Source: Pardosa pseudoannulata
Taxonomy: Eukaryota; Arthropoda; Arachnida; Araneae; Lycosidae
Assembly (NCBI GenBank): GCA_032207245.1
Contig: CM063500.1
Span: 60,685,661 to 60,749,660, forward strand
Reading direction: 5' to 3'
DNA: 64,000 nucleotides
The notes under the pieces are model-generated. The model made no database searches and had not been told where the DNA came from. It saw only the letters and a program-made list of their open reading frames with translations. Positions within the stretch are counted from its first letter, which is position 1. Every line of letters starts with the position of its first letter. Positions 26,222-38,200 of the stretch are shown piece after piece. A program made the position numbers and the translations under genes.

Positions 26222-28687
26222 TAGATAGAGAGAGAGAGAGAGAGAGGGAGAGAGTTATATTATATAAGAAAATGTACAATTGCATTCAAGTTCATATAAT
26301 TTTGGTAAATTAGTTAGTTTTATAATTAAATTAATTTATAAATTAGAGTTTAATTATAAGGAAATAAAAATTTCTAAGAAATAGTCACTTTTATTAGTCA
26401 ACCGATTCTTTAACGACATTTAAATAAACTAAATAATATAGACAGTATATGTTCAAGCTTTAGATGTTTTGTTCATAAATTATTTAAAATATGGTTTAAG
26501 TAGTAACTATCTTTACTACCTTCTATGAGTATAAGAAAATAACTTGTTCTTAAACATACAACTTTATCAACTTTTCTCATTAGTCAAGAGTTTTGTAAAC
26601 ATTATAAACCATAGTAAAGAGGAGAAGCATAAATTTCTACACAACCTGTATGATCAAGAAAATTACCCTGTCACTTCTATAGAAATTTTCATATAAATTA
26701 AAACAAACACAATTTATGAATACTTTAATGTTGATGCTAATTGAAACATTCAATTTATATTTATCAGCATATTATATATATATATTAGCATTAATTAAGA
26801 CTTTCATTACATTCAAAGAAATTTCTAAACTTATCCATATTAAAACTTCATAATATTACAGACATAAGCTTTACATGAATATAATAATATAAAGATGTGA
26901 AAGCATATTTGGTATTCATTTATAGGACTAAAATAAACCTGTTTAAAAAGACCAAAAAAGCAATTTATTTAATCTTTTAATAATAAATCAATACTGTTAT
27001 TTACATGGAAAATTGAAGAATTTTTTAAAAAATATTTACTTAATAAAAATATAAAACCCTTAATCTTAATAATAATAGAGATAACTGTAAGCTTACATAT
27101 TATGATTTGCATATTTAGCAACTAAAAATAAAACATAGATAAATTATTAAACCAAAGTAACAAACTAGTCTTTTGCATGAATAACAGTAGTTAACTATCT
27201 CAGGCAGCTATTGAATAGGGAATTAATTTCATGTTATTTTGTCATAAATGCTTCCACAAAGATGATGATATAGCAAGGGAATCAAGTAAAATGCTGCTCT
27301 TATTCAAGACAGAAGTACTAATACATTTGTTTAAATGTTGGCTCAAATGTTTATATATCTTTAGTCTATAAGGTAGCAATTGGTATGAAGGATTCTATTG
27401 TGAAATGTATGACAGTACTGTTAAATAATAAATGTTATTTGAAACTAAATGTTAATTCTGATTTAAGTTTTTTCCCATTTACTTCTAAGAACTTTATCAT
27501 TTAACATAAAGAATAAATGTTGTACTATAATAATAATCCTATCTTAAAAACTTAAAAAATGAGGACAATATAAAAATATTTATTTTATTTGGACAATTAA
27601 ATTAATGTGCAGTAGCTTAAGTATATGATCAAATTTCTTTTAACCTTTTGCTTGTCCTGTACATCACATATACAAATATCATACTTTATATGCTTATATA
27701 TCACATGTGATACATATTGATATAAAAATATATAAATACTTGTATATAAAATATAGTTAATTATGTACCTCATATGATATACACGCATATAAGGCATTTG
27801 ATGTGTAAATTATTTGTGATGTACAGGACAAGCAAAGGGTTAAATAAGAGCATATGAAAAAGAAAAAAGCATACAATGCAAATATTCTCATAGTTCTTCC
27901 ACACTAGATCCCACTATATTATAAAATTAGAGACTCTTCAACTAAAAATGAAATTTTTTTAAAAATTTAAATAAATAAAACTAAAGTTAAAGAGTAAGAG
28001 TCAAATTTTATTTTATCAACATGTCACATTTTATTAAACAATATCAGTCAAACTAACATAAAGAGTCATACTGATTTAAAATATAATCATAAGGAATCGT
28101 TATTAGTAAATCAACAAAACCCTGTTATACGCGTAACCTTTAATAGCCGATATATAAAATTACGTAAACTTTTATCATCACAATCAATTCATCAGAAGAA
28201 AATTATTTTAATATTTTAATGTGAAACGATTTAAAAAGGAGTTGGGATTAAAAACTGTAAAAATTAATAAAATGACACCAAACATTTGAAATTTCAACAA
28301 AAACAAATCTCAATTTATAGCCTGATAAATATTTTCCAACACATTAAAGGGGGTATTTAGTTTTAAGAAAATCAGTTACCATACACAATAACATAAGCAA
28401 TTAATTATTTAGAAGTTTAAAATGCTTAAAAAGGAATACATATATTTTGATGAAATTTCGTCTGGATGAAAACAAGAGACCAAAAAGAAAAGGGTAATAT
28501 TTATTTACACATGTAATTTACCGGCTTAAATGATACATGGCATGAATAGGTTAAAATTAAACACAATTATAAAATCTTACAGAATTAGAGTTTGCGAAGT
28601 GGACACAATTTAAAAAGCTGCGAATACCTGCGCTTTTGTACCAGGACGATTTCGCCTAAAGATGCTTGACGTATCGGCCATCTTCAT
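12819..28687 (-). CDS. MOB4: MOB4 (phocein), seven coding exons
   Basis: Complete MOB-family gene of 222 codons plus stop, spliced from exons at 28628-28687, 25746-25808, 24132-24232, 22981-23023, 18704-18870, 15720-15831 and 12819-12941; all joins are in frame with GT/AG borders. Length matches the family (about 225 residues in vertebrates). Near-invariant blocks include [11 protein letters not shown] (10-20), [40 protein letters not shown] and [20 protein letters not shown]. The zinc site is complete: Cys92 and Cys97 (ECNSETC) with His169 and His174 (HAYFHH). From family knowledge, MOB4 is a non-catalytic adaptor in the striatin-interacting phosphatase and kinase (STRIPAK) complex with PP2A, acting at endomembranes and in neurons. 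The start chosen is the first ATG of exon 1 (MKMAD); a second ATG follows two codons later. The introns are filled with transposons, but no exon is damaged. Confidence 0.97.
13217..13682 (+). mobile_element. hAT transposon remnant with perfect 8-bp TSD
   Basis: Flanked by GTATAATA on both sides (13209-13216, 13683-13690). Termini are CAGAGATGGGACAA and TTTGTCCATCCCTG. The interior on this strand encodes [20 protein letters not shown], the hAT C-terminal dimerisation region of ZBED/GTF2IRD2-like transposases, in broken frames. It lies in MOB4 intron 6. A related copy is at 62.8-63.25 kb. Confidence 0.92.
14341..15089 (-). mobile_element. piggyBac element with transposase remnants
   Basis: A 749-bp element between TTAA sites (14337-14340, 15090-15093) with 12-bp inverted termini CCCTTAGCACTC / GAGTGCTAAGGG. 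Minus-strand translation near 14740-14800 gives [15 protein letters not shown], and 14531-14740 gives [14 protein letters not shown], both characteristic of the N-terminal half of piggyBac (DDE_Tnp_1_7) transposases. The reading frame is shifted and most of the catalytic domain is missing. It lies in MOB4 intron 6. Confidence 0.9.
15720..15831 (-). CDS. MOB4: MOB4 exon 6
   Basis: Codes residues 145 (last base) to 182: [20 protein letters not shown] followed by [17 protein letters not shown]. It supplies His169 and His174 of the zinc site. Donor GTAAG lies at 15719-15715 and acceptor CAG at 15834-15832. Confidence 0.97.
15961..16040. repeat. (TA)n(GA)n(G)n microsatellite
   Basis: About 60 bp of TA followed by AG repeats and a G run, in MOB4 intron 5, about 130 bp from exon 6. 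Confidence 0.95.
16138..16842 (-). mobile_element. mariner element, degenerate
   Basis: Ends are inverted repeats: left GGGCTGAAATATTCATAGGC, right (reverse complement) GGGCTGAAAAGTTCTTAGGC. The minus strand encodes mariner pieces: the helix-turn-helix region [20 protein letters not shown], then after an internal deletion [20 protein letters not shown] (the region with the second catalytic Asp, here changed) and [19 protein letters not shown]. Stops and deletions make it inactive. It lies in MOB4 intron 5. Confidence 0.93.
17475..18477 (+). mobile_element. hAT-like family A, copy 1
   Basis: Begins CAGGGTTCTCACTCTCTTTC and ends GGACCGTGGGAACCCTG. The right arm has repeated TTAAGGAGTT blocks. 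An internal segment at about 17832 reads ACTAGCTGATTATACCCG next to a TA/TG tract. It is homologous to the copies at 23.6, 32.4 and 47.9 kb. The hAT assignment rests on terminal sequence; an 8-bp target duplication is not evident. It lies in MOB4 intron 5. Confidence 0.75.
18704..18870 (-). CDS. MOB4: MOB4 exon 5
   Basis: Codes residues 90-145 (Arg145 split): [20 protein letters not shown] then [20 protein letters not shown] and [15 protein letters not shown]. It carries zinc ligands Cys92 and Cys97. Acceptor AAG at 18873-18871, donor GTATT at 18703-18699. Confidence 0.98.
18959..19080 (+). mobile_element. Tigger-like end, truncated
   Basis: Starts TA-CAGGAATACCTCACTTAG, very close to the terminal repeat of Tigger/pogo elements. 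The partner end was not found, so this is a one-sided fragment in MOB4 intron 4. Confidence 0.45.
19525..20873 (-). mobile_element. hAT transposon with transposase remnant
   Basis: Termini CAGGGGTGCCCAACCC and GGGTTGGGCATGACTG; flanks CTTTAGAG and CTTTATAG are 8-bp duplications with one mismatch. Minus-strand 20400-20594 reads [20 protein letters not shown] and AEDKFPNLR, matching hAT (ZBED/GTF2IRD2-like) transposases just before the dimerisation domain. The rest of the gene is missing, and a GC-richer element is nested within. Confidence 0.88.
19908..20164. mobile_element. GC-richer MITE nested in the hAT element
   Basis: Ends AACCCGTTTACACGG and CATGTAAACAGGGCT are inverted repeats; subterminal TTCTTTCTACCC / GGGTAGAAAGG blocks also pair. 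The interior is clearly GC-richer than the surroundings and noncoding. PIF/Harbinger-type MITEs often have such ends, but the class is not proven here. Confidence 0.5.
20882..22279. mobile_element. second hAT-like element, adjacent
   Basis: Begins CAATGGTTCCCAAAACATT and ends TTTGAAAAACCCTA, ends typical of hAT elements (CAGTGGTTCTCAAA type). The left flank CTTTATAG (20874-20881) is shared with the preceding hAT and the right flank is CTTTAAAG (22280-22287). The interior carries the CAGATATGCCAAC element. Confidence 0.65.
21551..22048 (-). mobile_element. CAGATATGCCAAC-family element, copy 1
   Basis: Bounded by CAGATATGCCAAC and TTGGCATGTCTG inverted ends and nested inside the preceding hAT-like element. 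It is the reverse complement of the copy at 31.2-31.7 kb over most of its length (shared CTCCGGAGAAATGAGAAAAT). Noncoding. Confidence 0.7.
22981..23023 (-). CDS. MOB4: MOB4 exon 4 (43-nt microexon)
   Basis: Supplies the last base of Arg75 and residues 76-89, [14 protein letters not shown]. Acceptor TTTTGCAG, donor GTAATTA. Very short, but both borders and frame fit the invariant MOB4 sequence. Confidence 0.97.
23605..24093 (+). mobile_element. hAT-like family A, copy 2 (left-truncated)
   Basis: Matches the right half of copy 1 from CTTGTGACCATAAAAAGTAC to the terminal TGTGGGAATCCTG. It ends only 38 bp from the donor of MOB4 exon 3. Confidence 0.75.
24132..24232 (-). CDS. MOB4: MOB4 exon 3
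   Basis: Codes residues 42-75 (Arg75 split): [20 protein letters not shown], then [13 protein letters not shown]. Acceptor TTTTAG, donor GTAATG. Confidence 0.97.
24240..25745 (-). other. MOB4 intron 2
   Basis: About 1.5 kb of AT-rich intron. No transposon ends or other gene recognised. Confidence 0.6.
25746..25808 (-). CDS. MOB4: MOB4 exon 2
   Basis: Codes residues 21-41, [20 protein letters not shown] plus Gln, between acceptor ATGTAG and donor GTAATT. Confidence 0.96.
26177..26254. repeat. (TA)n(GA)n microsatellite
   Basis: TA tract followed by GATA and GA repeats in MOB4 intron 1. Confidence 0.95.
27644..27839. mobile_element. piggyBac-type MITE (196 bp)
   Basis: TTAA at 27640-27643 and 27840-27843. 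The ends CCTTTTGCTTGTCCTGTACA and TGTACAGGACAAGCAAAGGG form inverted repeats of about 25 bp with one mismatch. The interior is AT-rich. It lies in MOB4 intron 1. Confidence 0.88.
28628..28687 (-). CDS. MOB4: MOB4 exon 1 (start codon)
   Basis: Codes [20 protein letters not shown] and ends at donor GTATTC. The [10 protein letters not shown] motif is the conserved MOB4 N-terminus, fixing frame and start. Confidence 0.96.
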
Positions 28688-30753
28688 GATTACCGCTGGA
28701 ACTCTCAGTATAGGAATCTAGTGTTAACGGTGAAACTAATATTTAAGAATTTGATCAATCCGCATCAACCGAAGGCGATACGAATTATATATCGGGCATT
28801 TATTTGAATCAATAACTTTCGTTTATCGACCATCCCAGCCCATCACAAAATTCTCATTGAACAAGAGAAGAGTTAGAGTGTATAACAGCTTATGAATACT
28901 AGCAAATGTAATTTTGGGAATTTAAAATTTTATTTTCATATGTATTGCTTCTGAATTCTTTATGTTGTAAATTCATAATATATTTTAGTTAAATACATCA
29001 TAAAGAGGTATACAGGGACTATAAAGAGAAATAAAATAACTTTTTTATGTATATGCAAAGTTACATTTTACGGAATGGCAGTAATCTGATGTTATAGAAG
29101 GTTTCGTAATTCGTATGTTGTGACAACACAAACAAGTATCTTGTCAAAATTTGTGTTAACAACCGTCACACTTCACGATTTTGCTTTCAATTAAAATTTG
29201 ATTGCTCCTTTTTTATTTTAGGGCAGTCTTGTGAATGTCATATTCGTATAATTAAAATGGTTTTCTTGAATAAAAGAAAAATTTAATAGACTTTTGTCAA
29301 TTATATGATTTTTATCATTGACTTGGTTTTCATCTACTGATCGCTTAATTCCATTAAGATCTCATGTAAATTGAATTTTTTTCATATTTTTATTGTATTT
29401 CTATGTTTGTTTATAAGATGGTATGTGGAATGCGTTAGAGAGTATTGTTCAGTAAGCGTAGGTGATGATATGAATTAAAATTTTAAAATATTGTGCCAAT
29501 CTGCTCATTCTTTTGAATATTGAGAGAGGAAACAATCGTCATTACTTTGTTTTGTTTACAAGATTGTAGTATTTTTAAAAATACCTTTCCGTTTTGAATT
29601 AATGTTTATTTGCGTGGGTGTGGAAAATAAATGTACAATAGTAAGGGGACTTAAGTAATTTATATCCTAAAAATTAAATATGTATTGCATATTTAAATTT
29701 TTAATCTCTTAATTACATGTTTCTGATTATGAAGTTCTTGCTTAAATTAGTTAAATATATTTGCTATTACAAAATATCAAAAAAGTAGCATGTGTTTATC
29801 TTTTAGATGATACATTTTTAGATATATTATTTATTTTGTTAATTAGTAAAAGCAATTTTTTTATAAATTCATATAAAATGCAATGTAATTACACACAAGA
29901 ATCTTTTAAATTTCTATTAATTTGAACTAAACTGCTATATCAATTCGAGCATTTCAGCGTATATTGGCAATCAAAGAAACTATTGAGAGCATCTATTAAA
30001 ATAATCTATGGTTTTTTATTATAACTGCTTCAATATCATAAAAACATATAGAAGAAATAATTCTATTTTCAAGAAAAATTAATATTTGCTTTTAATATTA
30101 AAAGTTATGACACATTTAAAAGTTATTTCAAATAATATAAACATTAAATATGACTAGATTTTACCATTACAATTGACTCATTAGGTATCACCATGAAAAT
30201 ATCAAACTAACCTATTACTGGTTAATTTATTTAAGTTATATGCTGTATAACCTATTAGATTAAATGTTTCTGAGGTATGAATAGAAAGAACTTTAACTCA
30301 TGGGAAGAAAAATATTAAGAGTGGGGTTGTAAATTAACAAAATATTTAAGCTAAATATTTAAAGAATATTAATTTATCAGATTAAAATCTATAACTATAA
30401 TATTAAAAATTTTAATTTTCTGCCAGGAGTGTTGTAATATGAATAGAGATATTGTATTTGTATGTAGTATGCTAAATTGTTTTATGCATGTATTAGGAAT
30501 TTTTATTTATTTTGTTATGATCTTTAAGTATTAAAATATAATATAAGCCTATTCATTTAAATTAATGAATTTCTAGAATTAGACATATATTCATTTAAGC
30601 TAATTTTCAGATTTTACAGATTATTAAATCAAGATATAATGTGATACTTTAAATATACCTACTGCAATTTTTTTGGATTTTGTTAATGTTTGACTTATTG
30701 CTAAAGGGTATATAACTGCAATGACACAGAAATTTTTTTTCTTTCCTTTATAG
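28688..30753. promoter_or_regulatory. shared intergenic region, MOB4/FBXW9
   Basis: About 2.07 kb separates the two start codons. The first 200 bp next to MOB4 (28650-28850) is rich in CpG compared with the surroundings, which suggests its promoter. The FBXW9 non-coding first exon must lie in this stretch because its start codon sits 4 nt after a splice acceptor. I could not choose the donor or any core promoter motif with confidence. Confidence 0.55.
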
Positions 30754-30757
30754 CCTA

Positions 30758-30992
30758 ATGGAGTTCCATGAAAGTGATGATTCTGAAAATGATGAAGCAA
30801 TATTTCATGGACTCAGGCTGGATGTACTTCCACCTGAAATTATTCTGCATATCTGTTCATATCTCAGTGCAAAATTTGTTATTAGTGTTCTTAGTAGAGT
30901 ATGTAAGAAATTTAAAGCTCTTATTGAGAATGATACTACTTGGAGAATGAGGATATTTAGAAGGTGGCCTAAAAGTTATCCAGTAGTTCCAC
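30758..30992 (+). CDS. FBXW9: FBXW9 exon with start codon and F-box
   Basis: Exon begins at 30754 after a strong polypyrimidine tract and TAG; ATG at 30758. Codes residues 1-78 plus one base: acidic MEFHESDDSENDEAIF, then the F-box with LPPEIILHICSYL and SRVCKKFKALIENDTTWRMR. Donor GTAAGT. Confidence 0.95.
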
Positions 30993-31364
30993 GTAAGTAT
31001 TTATTTTTAATATTAGGTTTAAAAATTAGTATCACTTTAGATTATGCTCTGTTTCTACTGAAAAGATCCATCAGGTAAAGTTGAATAATTTCATAACTGC
31101 ATTATGTAATTATAACCTATAAAAAGGGAATATTTCTAAATTTTATCTGCTATATTCAGATATGCCAACTACTCTGGATTCTCCGGAGAAATGAGAAAAT
31201 TTGATAACGCTGGAAACTCCTCAGATTGCTCAGGAAAATAACAAAACTTTTGAATGGCTAAAAGATTACAATTCAGCAATTAAATACAAAATTTGGGGAA
31301 AAAAAATGCTGAATAATGCTCTTTTTGCACAGTAATGCTGAATGTTAAAAGTTTTCGGTACTGT

Positions 31365-31398
<34 letters not shown>

Positions 31399-32842
31399 AT
31401 GAATATAGATCAAATTTGAGTAGACAATCTCTAGAATCCCTGATGATAGAAAAATGGAAATATTTTAATCAGGGTCAATGTTGCTATAAGAAACACCGTT
31501 CTGAAAAATAAGTTGTTAAAGCTAAAAAAGCTACTCATAAATTTTTAAATGCATAAATTTTAATTTACCTTACTACTACTGTGTAAATATTTTAAATTTA
31601 ATTTTAATTCAGAAACCAATAAGATATGTAGTTATATATAATCTGTAATTTGCATGTTTCAAACCTCGCTGCTGCTCCTGATACAAGTGTCTGATTGTTG
31701 GCATATCTGTATATTTACAAATTTAACTAGAATTTAATTTTTAATTGAAATTTATCAGGTTTAAATACATAAAAACTTTTTAGCCTAGAAATTTATATTA
31801 TTTATTAATTAATTTATTATATTTATTAATAAAATTTAAAAATAAGTATTGCTTAGCTTTTTTAAGAAACTTTAATTTTTCAACTATCTAATCAGATTAT
31901 AAAAACAATAATCTAAGCTTAGTTTGCTTTCTGAAAAACAAATGCTTCAACTCTTATCAGCAGATACAACTAACTATCCACATTTCTTCTCTCCTTTTCT
32001 AAATTCAACTTTTGATCATTCTACCAAACCTATAACATTTTTACATTTCTCCGTTTGTTTTAATTTCTTTTTATTTTTATTTATTATATTTTTAAGTCAA
32101 TCTAGTTCTGAAAACAAACAAAAAAAAATTAACTGTATTACTTTTAACCCCTGTTCTGTTATAAGATATATAGTAATATTCCTTTAGTCCAAGCTTCACA
32201 TATGTTAATTTTATGCTGAATTAATTTATGTATATCTCTTAATGAATTATATCTGTTAATAAAAATAAAAAATATTCTTTCATCTATTACAATGTTGCCC
32301 TTAAAATGTTTATTTCCATTTTGCATTTGCAAAACAAATTAACAAGGTTAACTCTCTTGATTTGCATATGCTTTTAAAACATGTATCTTGTGTATGTCTA
32401 TTTAGGGTTCCCACGGTCCTTAAAAGTCCTTAAGAACTCCTTAATTTTAGCTTTCATTCTTTAAGAGCCCTTAAAACTACTTAATTTTTGTCATAGGTCC
32501 TTAAAAACTTATTTTTTAAATTGGAACACAATCAATTTCTCCATCAACGCAATCCGCCATTGCCGTGTGATTTCCTATCAGTTTTCGTATGTAACAGATT
32601 TTTCCTAGTTACTTATTTGACAAATAAATAATCTTTCACATACTGAAAAGCTTTCAAGTGTAAAGTCAGCTGTCCTTTCCTAATAGCTAACAGTCTTGTA
32701 GATTTTTATTAAACGAAGCATGGATGTTGGGGGGTTGTAGATATTTCAGTTACTTATGGAAGTTTAATTTTCCTTGCATTGAATGTAATAGAAAATCTAG
32801 AGCTTTCTTCTTTCCCAAGCAATGTTGGGTATAGTCAGCTAG

Positions 32843-32889
<47 letters not shown>

Positions 32890-32892
32890 GTA

Positions 32893-32927
<35 letters not shown>

Positions 32928-32950
32928 ATATATATATATATATATATGTA

Positions 32951-32985
<35 letters not shown>

Positions 32986-34564
32986 ATATATATATATATA
33001 TATATAAAAGAGTCATTTTTAAGCCCTCTTGAAGTACTGTTTATAATATTGTTTTTATTCACAATTTTTAGTTTGATCACTCAAAAAACTTTAGATGTAC
33101 ATTTTTCAAAATTAGTTTTTGTCAAATAGATTTACCTTATATTAATTTTTAGAATTTTTAAAAATCTTATTTCTGAAATATTGTAAGGCCTTGTTTGTTT
33201 CATAATCATTAAAATATGTCCTCAGGAAATAGGGTTCATGTTGTTATGTCATGTATTTCACGTAGGTCCTTATAAAAAGTTACTTTGGTTCTTAGAAAGT
33301 CATTAATTTTTGTTCTTGAAAAAGAGCAGGAACTCTGCTATTGTTCCATTTGCTTGGTTAATTAAATTCATGGTTTATTACAGACCATGATAATTTCATC
33401 TTTATAGGTTAAAGAGAAAAGTACCATTTTTCTCTTTAACTGCAACATTGCTCATTTTCAAAGTTACTTTAAATTGGGGTTGAACATTCCACCTGCTTTG
33501 ATATGTTTACGGAATCATCAATATTTAACAACGCATAAACTTTAGATAACTTTAAAGTTAAAAATGGAAGTCATCAATTTATTATTTTTCATAGATATTC
33601 ATTCATTCTGTATTTTTTCTCAAAAATTACATACTGAAGATCAAAATATGTACAGTGATTTTCAAAATAGTAGGAGAAAAATTCTGTTAAACAGCATTTA
33701 TGTAAATTCATTAAAAGCATTCAAGATAATAAATTCGAGATATCAGAAGTTGACTGAATGTAAATCTCATTGTAATGTAGTCATTATTGTTATATTGTTT
33801 TAATTTAATTAAGATTGAAGTTGCACTTAATGGATAATTTGATGCATAATTATTTTAATTTAATGTTAAAAAGTGCATAGATTTTTATTTTAAATAAGTT
33901 TAAAAGAATTCTTGTTTGTTATTTAGTACATTATAAGAAAGATTAAACTTAAGATTAAAAAAAAAAATGATTTCAACATACTATTAAAAAAGTAATTTTA
34001 GAGTTGGATGAGAGATTTTCGTTTCATAGCATTTTATATTTCCCAATTTATATGTATTTCTATAAATAAAATTTCATTTTAATTCTTACATATCTTATAT
34101 TAAAGTTTTGCTTTTAACTTTTAAGAAATTTTCTTAAATTTAATTCTAGTTTCGCTTCTCTACATATTTATTTAGAATGTATGATTTGAATGATTACTAA
34201 AAATTAACTTTTGCTATTTCTCATAGTAATTTCTTAAATTCTGTAATGCTTATTGTTATTTGCAATTTCTAGCCATTGAAAATCTTGATTGGAAAGCAGC
34301 ATGTATTGCTAGAGAAGAACAACATCGCATGTGGAGTGATCATGTTGAAAACATGAGAAAGTATCATCTTTTTGGAGCCCATTTCGGCAGTGTTAATGTA
34401 GTCCAACTTATTGAAGTGAGTTGTTATATTTTACTGGAGATAAATATCTTCTTCGGCCAGATTTCGAGAGTTACTGATGGCATATCTACTAGGTATATGC
34501 TTTGATAGGGATGGCCAAATACTACCTTATATGCAGGTGAATAATAGCCCAGAAATGGCCCAGT

Positions 34565-34604
<40 letters not shown>

Positions 34605-35149
34605 TTATTTACTTATGCATATATTCATATCTATGCATACATATTTAAATATATATGTGTATATATATATATATATATGTATGTAAGATAGAAAAATTAA
34701 CCTTTCTGTTATACCAGAAGATAGCTCCTATTATTTTGTATTGCCCAGGCTTAATGAGCAATAAGAATACCTAAGTTAATTGCAGTTACTCTATTAAAAC
34801 AACAGCAAAGTCTGTGTTAGAAGTTTAACTTTATTTGAGACTAAAAAGGTATGTCTTTTAAAAGAGCTAAGTATAAGACAAGAGCTTAGCATTGAATGAT
34901 GACGAAAACATATTTCTATTTCAAATTTTGCTCAACAGCGAGTTATCATATGGATTCTTTCTTATGAGATTAACAGCTTAGTTAGCATTATTAAGTCAGA
35001 AATGAGCATAGATAATTTAAGTCAGCTTGAAAATGTGACCGGTAGACAGAACATTAGCATTTATTCCAGAGTTAGCTTTGGGAGACAGGTAAAAAGAATT
35101 TAAGTTGGCAAAAACTTCAAATGTGAGATTTTGTGGCTGGGAAATTAGG

Positions 35150-35212
<63 letters not shown>

Positions 35213-38200
35213 GGTCGATTAGGCAAATAGATACTCTACATAATTCACATTATTCACTGTTTCAACTTCTTGTTCAAACATAGTAACCACTATTTTGGCA
35301 CTTACCCTCAAACAATAGTTGCATAATTGGCACTTTTGGCTTTGGGCTCACCAGCTCTGTAATTACAAACATTCTCTTTCAGTTTGCACAATCACTAAGC
35401 TTTTTATTACCTGCCTCATCACAAATCTATCTGCAGTAGCAAATAATTCCCCATAAAGATCCCATAAAATCCCTCTAAACCTAATTTTAAAAGCCTGACA
35501 TTTAGAAGAAAGTGGAAAGGAAAACCAGAGGATAAATGAATATGTGAAGCCTTATTGTACTTATTTGTTTAACTTATTATACATCATATATGATTAGATT
35601 AGACAACATCTAATATCTCTGTAGAGGGCTTTATGATGGCAATACTAGACCAAATTAAGAAAATATTTGTAAAACAACCCACTTTGCACCCAGTGTACCA
35701 TTTAGGTAAGTAAGTTTCTCAAAATAAAGTTTTAGAACCATGACAATAGATAAATGTTGTAATAAAGAAGTTATATGTTACAGATTATTGGTGAATATGA
35801 TAGTTTATTATCAATATATAATCACAGTTATAAATATGCACATGCACATTGCTGCCTGTGTACTTTTGTAAAATACCCTTTAAATAAAAGGGCTCTATTT
35901 GGCAATTGATTTTTCCACTCTATTAACAAAAAATTAACTTCACTTTTAGAAAGATAATTTAAAAATAATTGATGTGCCTATCAAAAAGTAAGAATATTAA
36001 TTGTGTGATATTATATGTTATTACTTTAAATTTTCAAATGTATACTCTGTTACACATAGCAGATCATTGGGATTTCATGATTAAAATTACAGAACATCAA
36101 AAATTTATTTTAAACAATTGAAAAGAATGTCTAGAATTTGAAGTGTCTTGCAATTTTTAATATAATGGTTTAGAGCAATGTATAATTATTAATAAATAAT
36201 CTATCACATACCAAAAGACTGACTCAATTGTAAAAAAAATTAAATTTCTGTTTAGAATTTCATATTTATTAAGGAAAATATATGCCTTGCCTTCTGACTC
36301 ATGCCTGGTGAGTGCGTAAGGCTACAATCCTCATCATCCAGCCCCATTCTGTTGAACACAGCATCTTTTGCTGTTGTCCAATTTGGCCATCTGAGTTGGT
36401 GTCTCTCCAATATGGCCATTTGCTTCCAAGTTAACTTGTGGCAGCCTTTCTTTCTCTTTCCATCACATGCCCATGTGAGAGCAAACTGCTCATTTGTCTT
36501 TGGATTCCTTTTGAGCAAATGATCTATGCAAGCCATCTCTATTTGGTAATGTCATTTGTTTGCAGCCTGGAACCAGTTTTTTTTTATATAATTCTGCATT
36601 TGATATTCTGTTTGGCCAGTAAATTTTTTGAATTTCTCTGAAACATTTTGTCTGGAAGGTCTTTTTTTATCATGCTGTTTAGTAGTTTTCCTTTCCTCTC
36701 TTTGATATATTAAAATTGATTTAACTATAGTATTATAGATTTTATTGGGGTAGCGCTTCACACTCCTATGACACAGGTCTGAGGTTTGATCCCCAGGCTG
36801 GGCAAGGTTAACTCAGCCTTTCATCCCTTCAGTGGGTAGATGAACTGAGGACCAAGCGTACATGGGAACTAAACACAGCGGGTTCTGTGTAACCCGTTGT
36901 GTGGCCACCTAACCAGAACATATGCTTCACACACCAAGGCCCTTGGTCACGTAAGCGGAGATTGGCAATGTAAGCCCTGGCTCCCTAGGGGCTGTTGCAC
37001 CAAGGAGTTTAGTTTTTTTATTATAGATTTTAAGTTTTAGAGAGAGATTTAAGTTTGCTGACTTCCAGAATTTTGTTAGAATTCTAAAACCATTTTGAGC
37101 TTTTTTTTATCCTGCATTTAATATTATATGCAGTTATTGTAAAATGATGATTTACTTTTTTTTAAAGTTAATGATAGTTTGTTATATTTAAAATTGAATG
37201 ATGTTTACTTTTTGCTAAAGATTTTGTTTCTTTTTTTTTTTTAATTTTAGAATGGTAAAATGTGTGTGTCTGGTGGTAGAGATGGATTTATTAAACTGTG
37301 GAATCTAGACCCTGCCTATTTAGCAGATCAACCTTTTAACTTAAGTTTTGATTATGTGGACATTCCCTCCTGCCTGATAAATTCTAGTCATCATGCTAAT
37401 GTAAGTGAAAAAAATACTTCAAATTCAATGCTTTCATTCCATTATATCATTAAAATGGTTTTTAAAGCTTATATTTTGTTTTATTCCAGGCCTGGCTGTG
37501 GGATATAACATATGACAGTGATAACAAACATGTATATACCGGTGGTTTTGATTGCAATATAAAATGCTGGGATGTTAATGATCCTGTAGAATCTCTAAAA
37601 ACTTACAGGTTGGTGTTACTCAATCTTATATTCTGATAAAATTTTGGCCATTATGTGACTTATCACTCCATTTTATAGAAGAAATAAGTAGTGTAAATAA
37701 ATTAAATAAAAACCATTGTAATGTACCAATGTAAAAAAAAGCCATAATTGTTTTAAAACTATAATGAGAAATTATTTTCTGTTTAACTAAAAAAATTCCC
37801 TGGTAGAATATTGTAAAGTAAATCTACTGTGATGAATTTCACTTTTGAGTAAATAATGAAAGACAACGATGGTTTCAAAGAATGACTATTCAAAATTTGG
37901 TGTGTCTATGACAATGGTGGACAAATGTAGCAAGCTTTATTTCGAGTGTATTGCAGCTCCCATACATATTTTGTAAATCCATTTATTTGCAATATTATTA
38001 AAGAATGGTTATCAATTTGTGAAATAATATCTATTGTGTAAGAGTCGCATCCGTCTCTGTCCGTGATCTAGACAAGCGTTTGTTAGAGCAAACTTTTGTT
38101 CGTTGTAAGACATCAAACCTTGGTTTTCTGTTTGGGAAAGGAAGAAGTAAAGGCAACTCCCAGCTGAACTCTGAGAGAGTAGGTTGATCTAGAGTGATCT

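Noticed and set aside
32779..33129. 116-codon open frame rich in Tyr, Ile, Ser, Leu
   Set aside because: Almost wholly coded by CA/TA/CTAT microsatellite inside a transposon.
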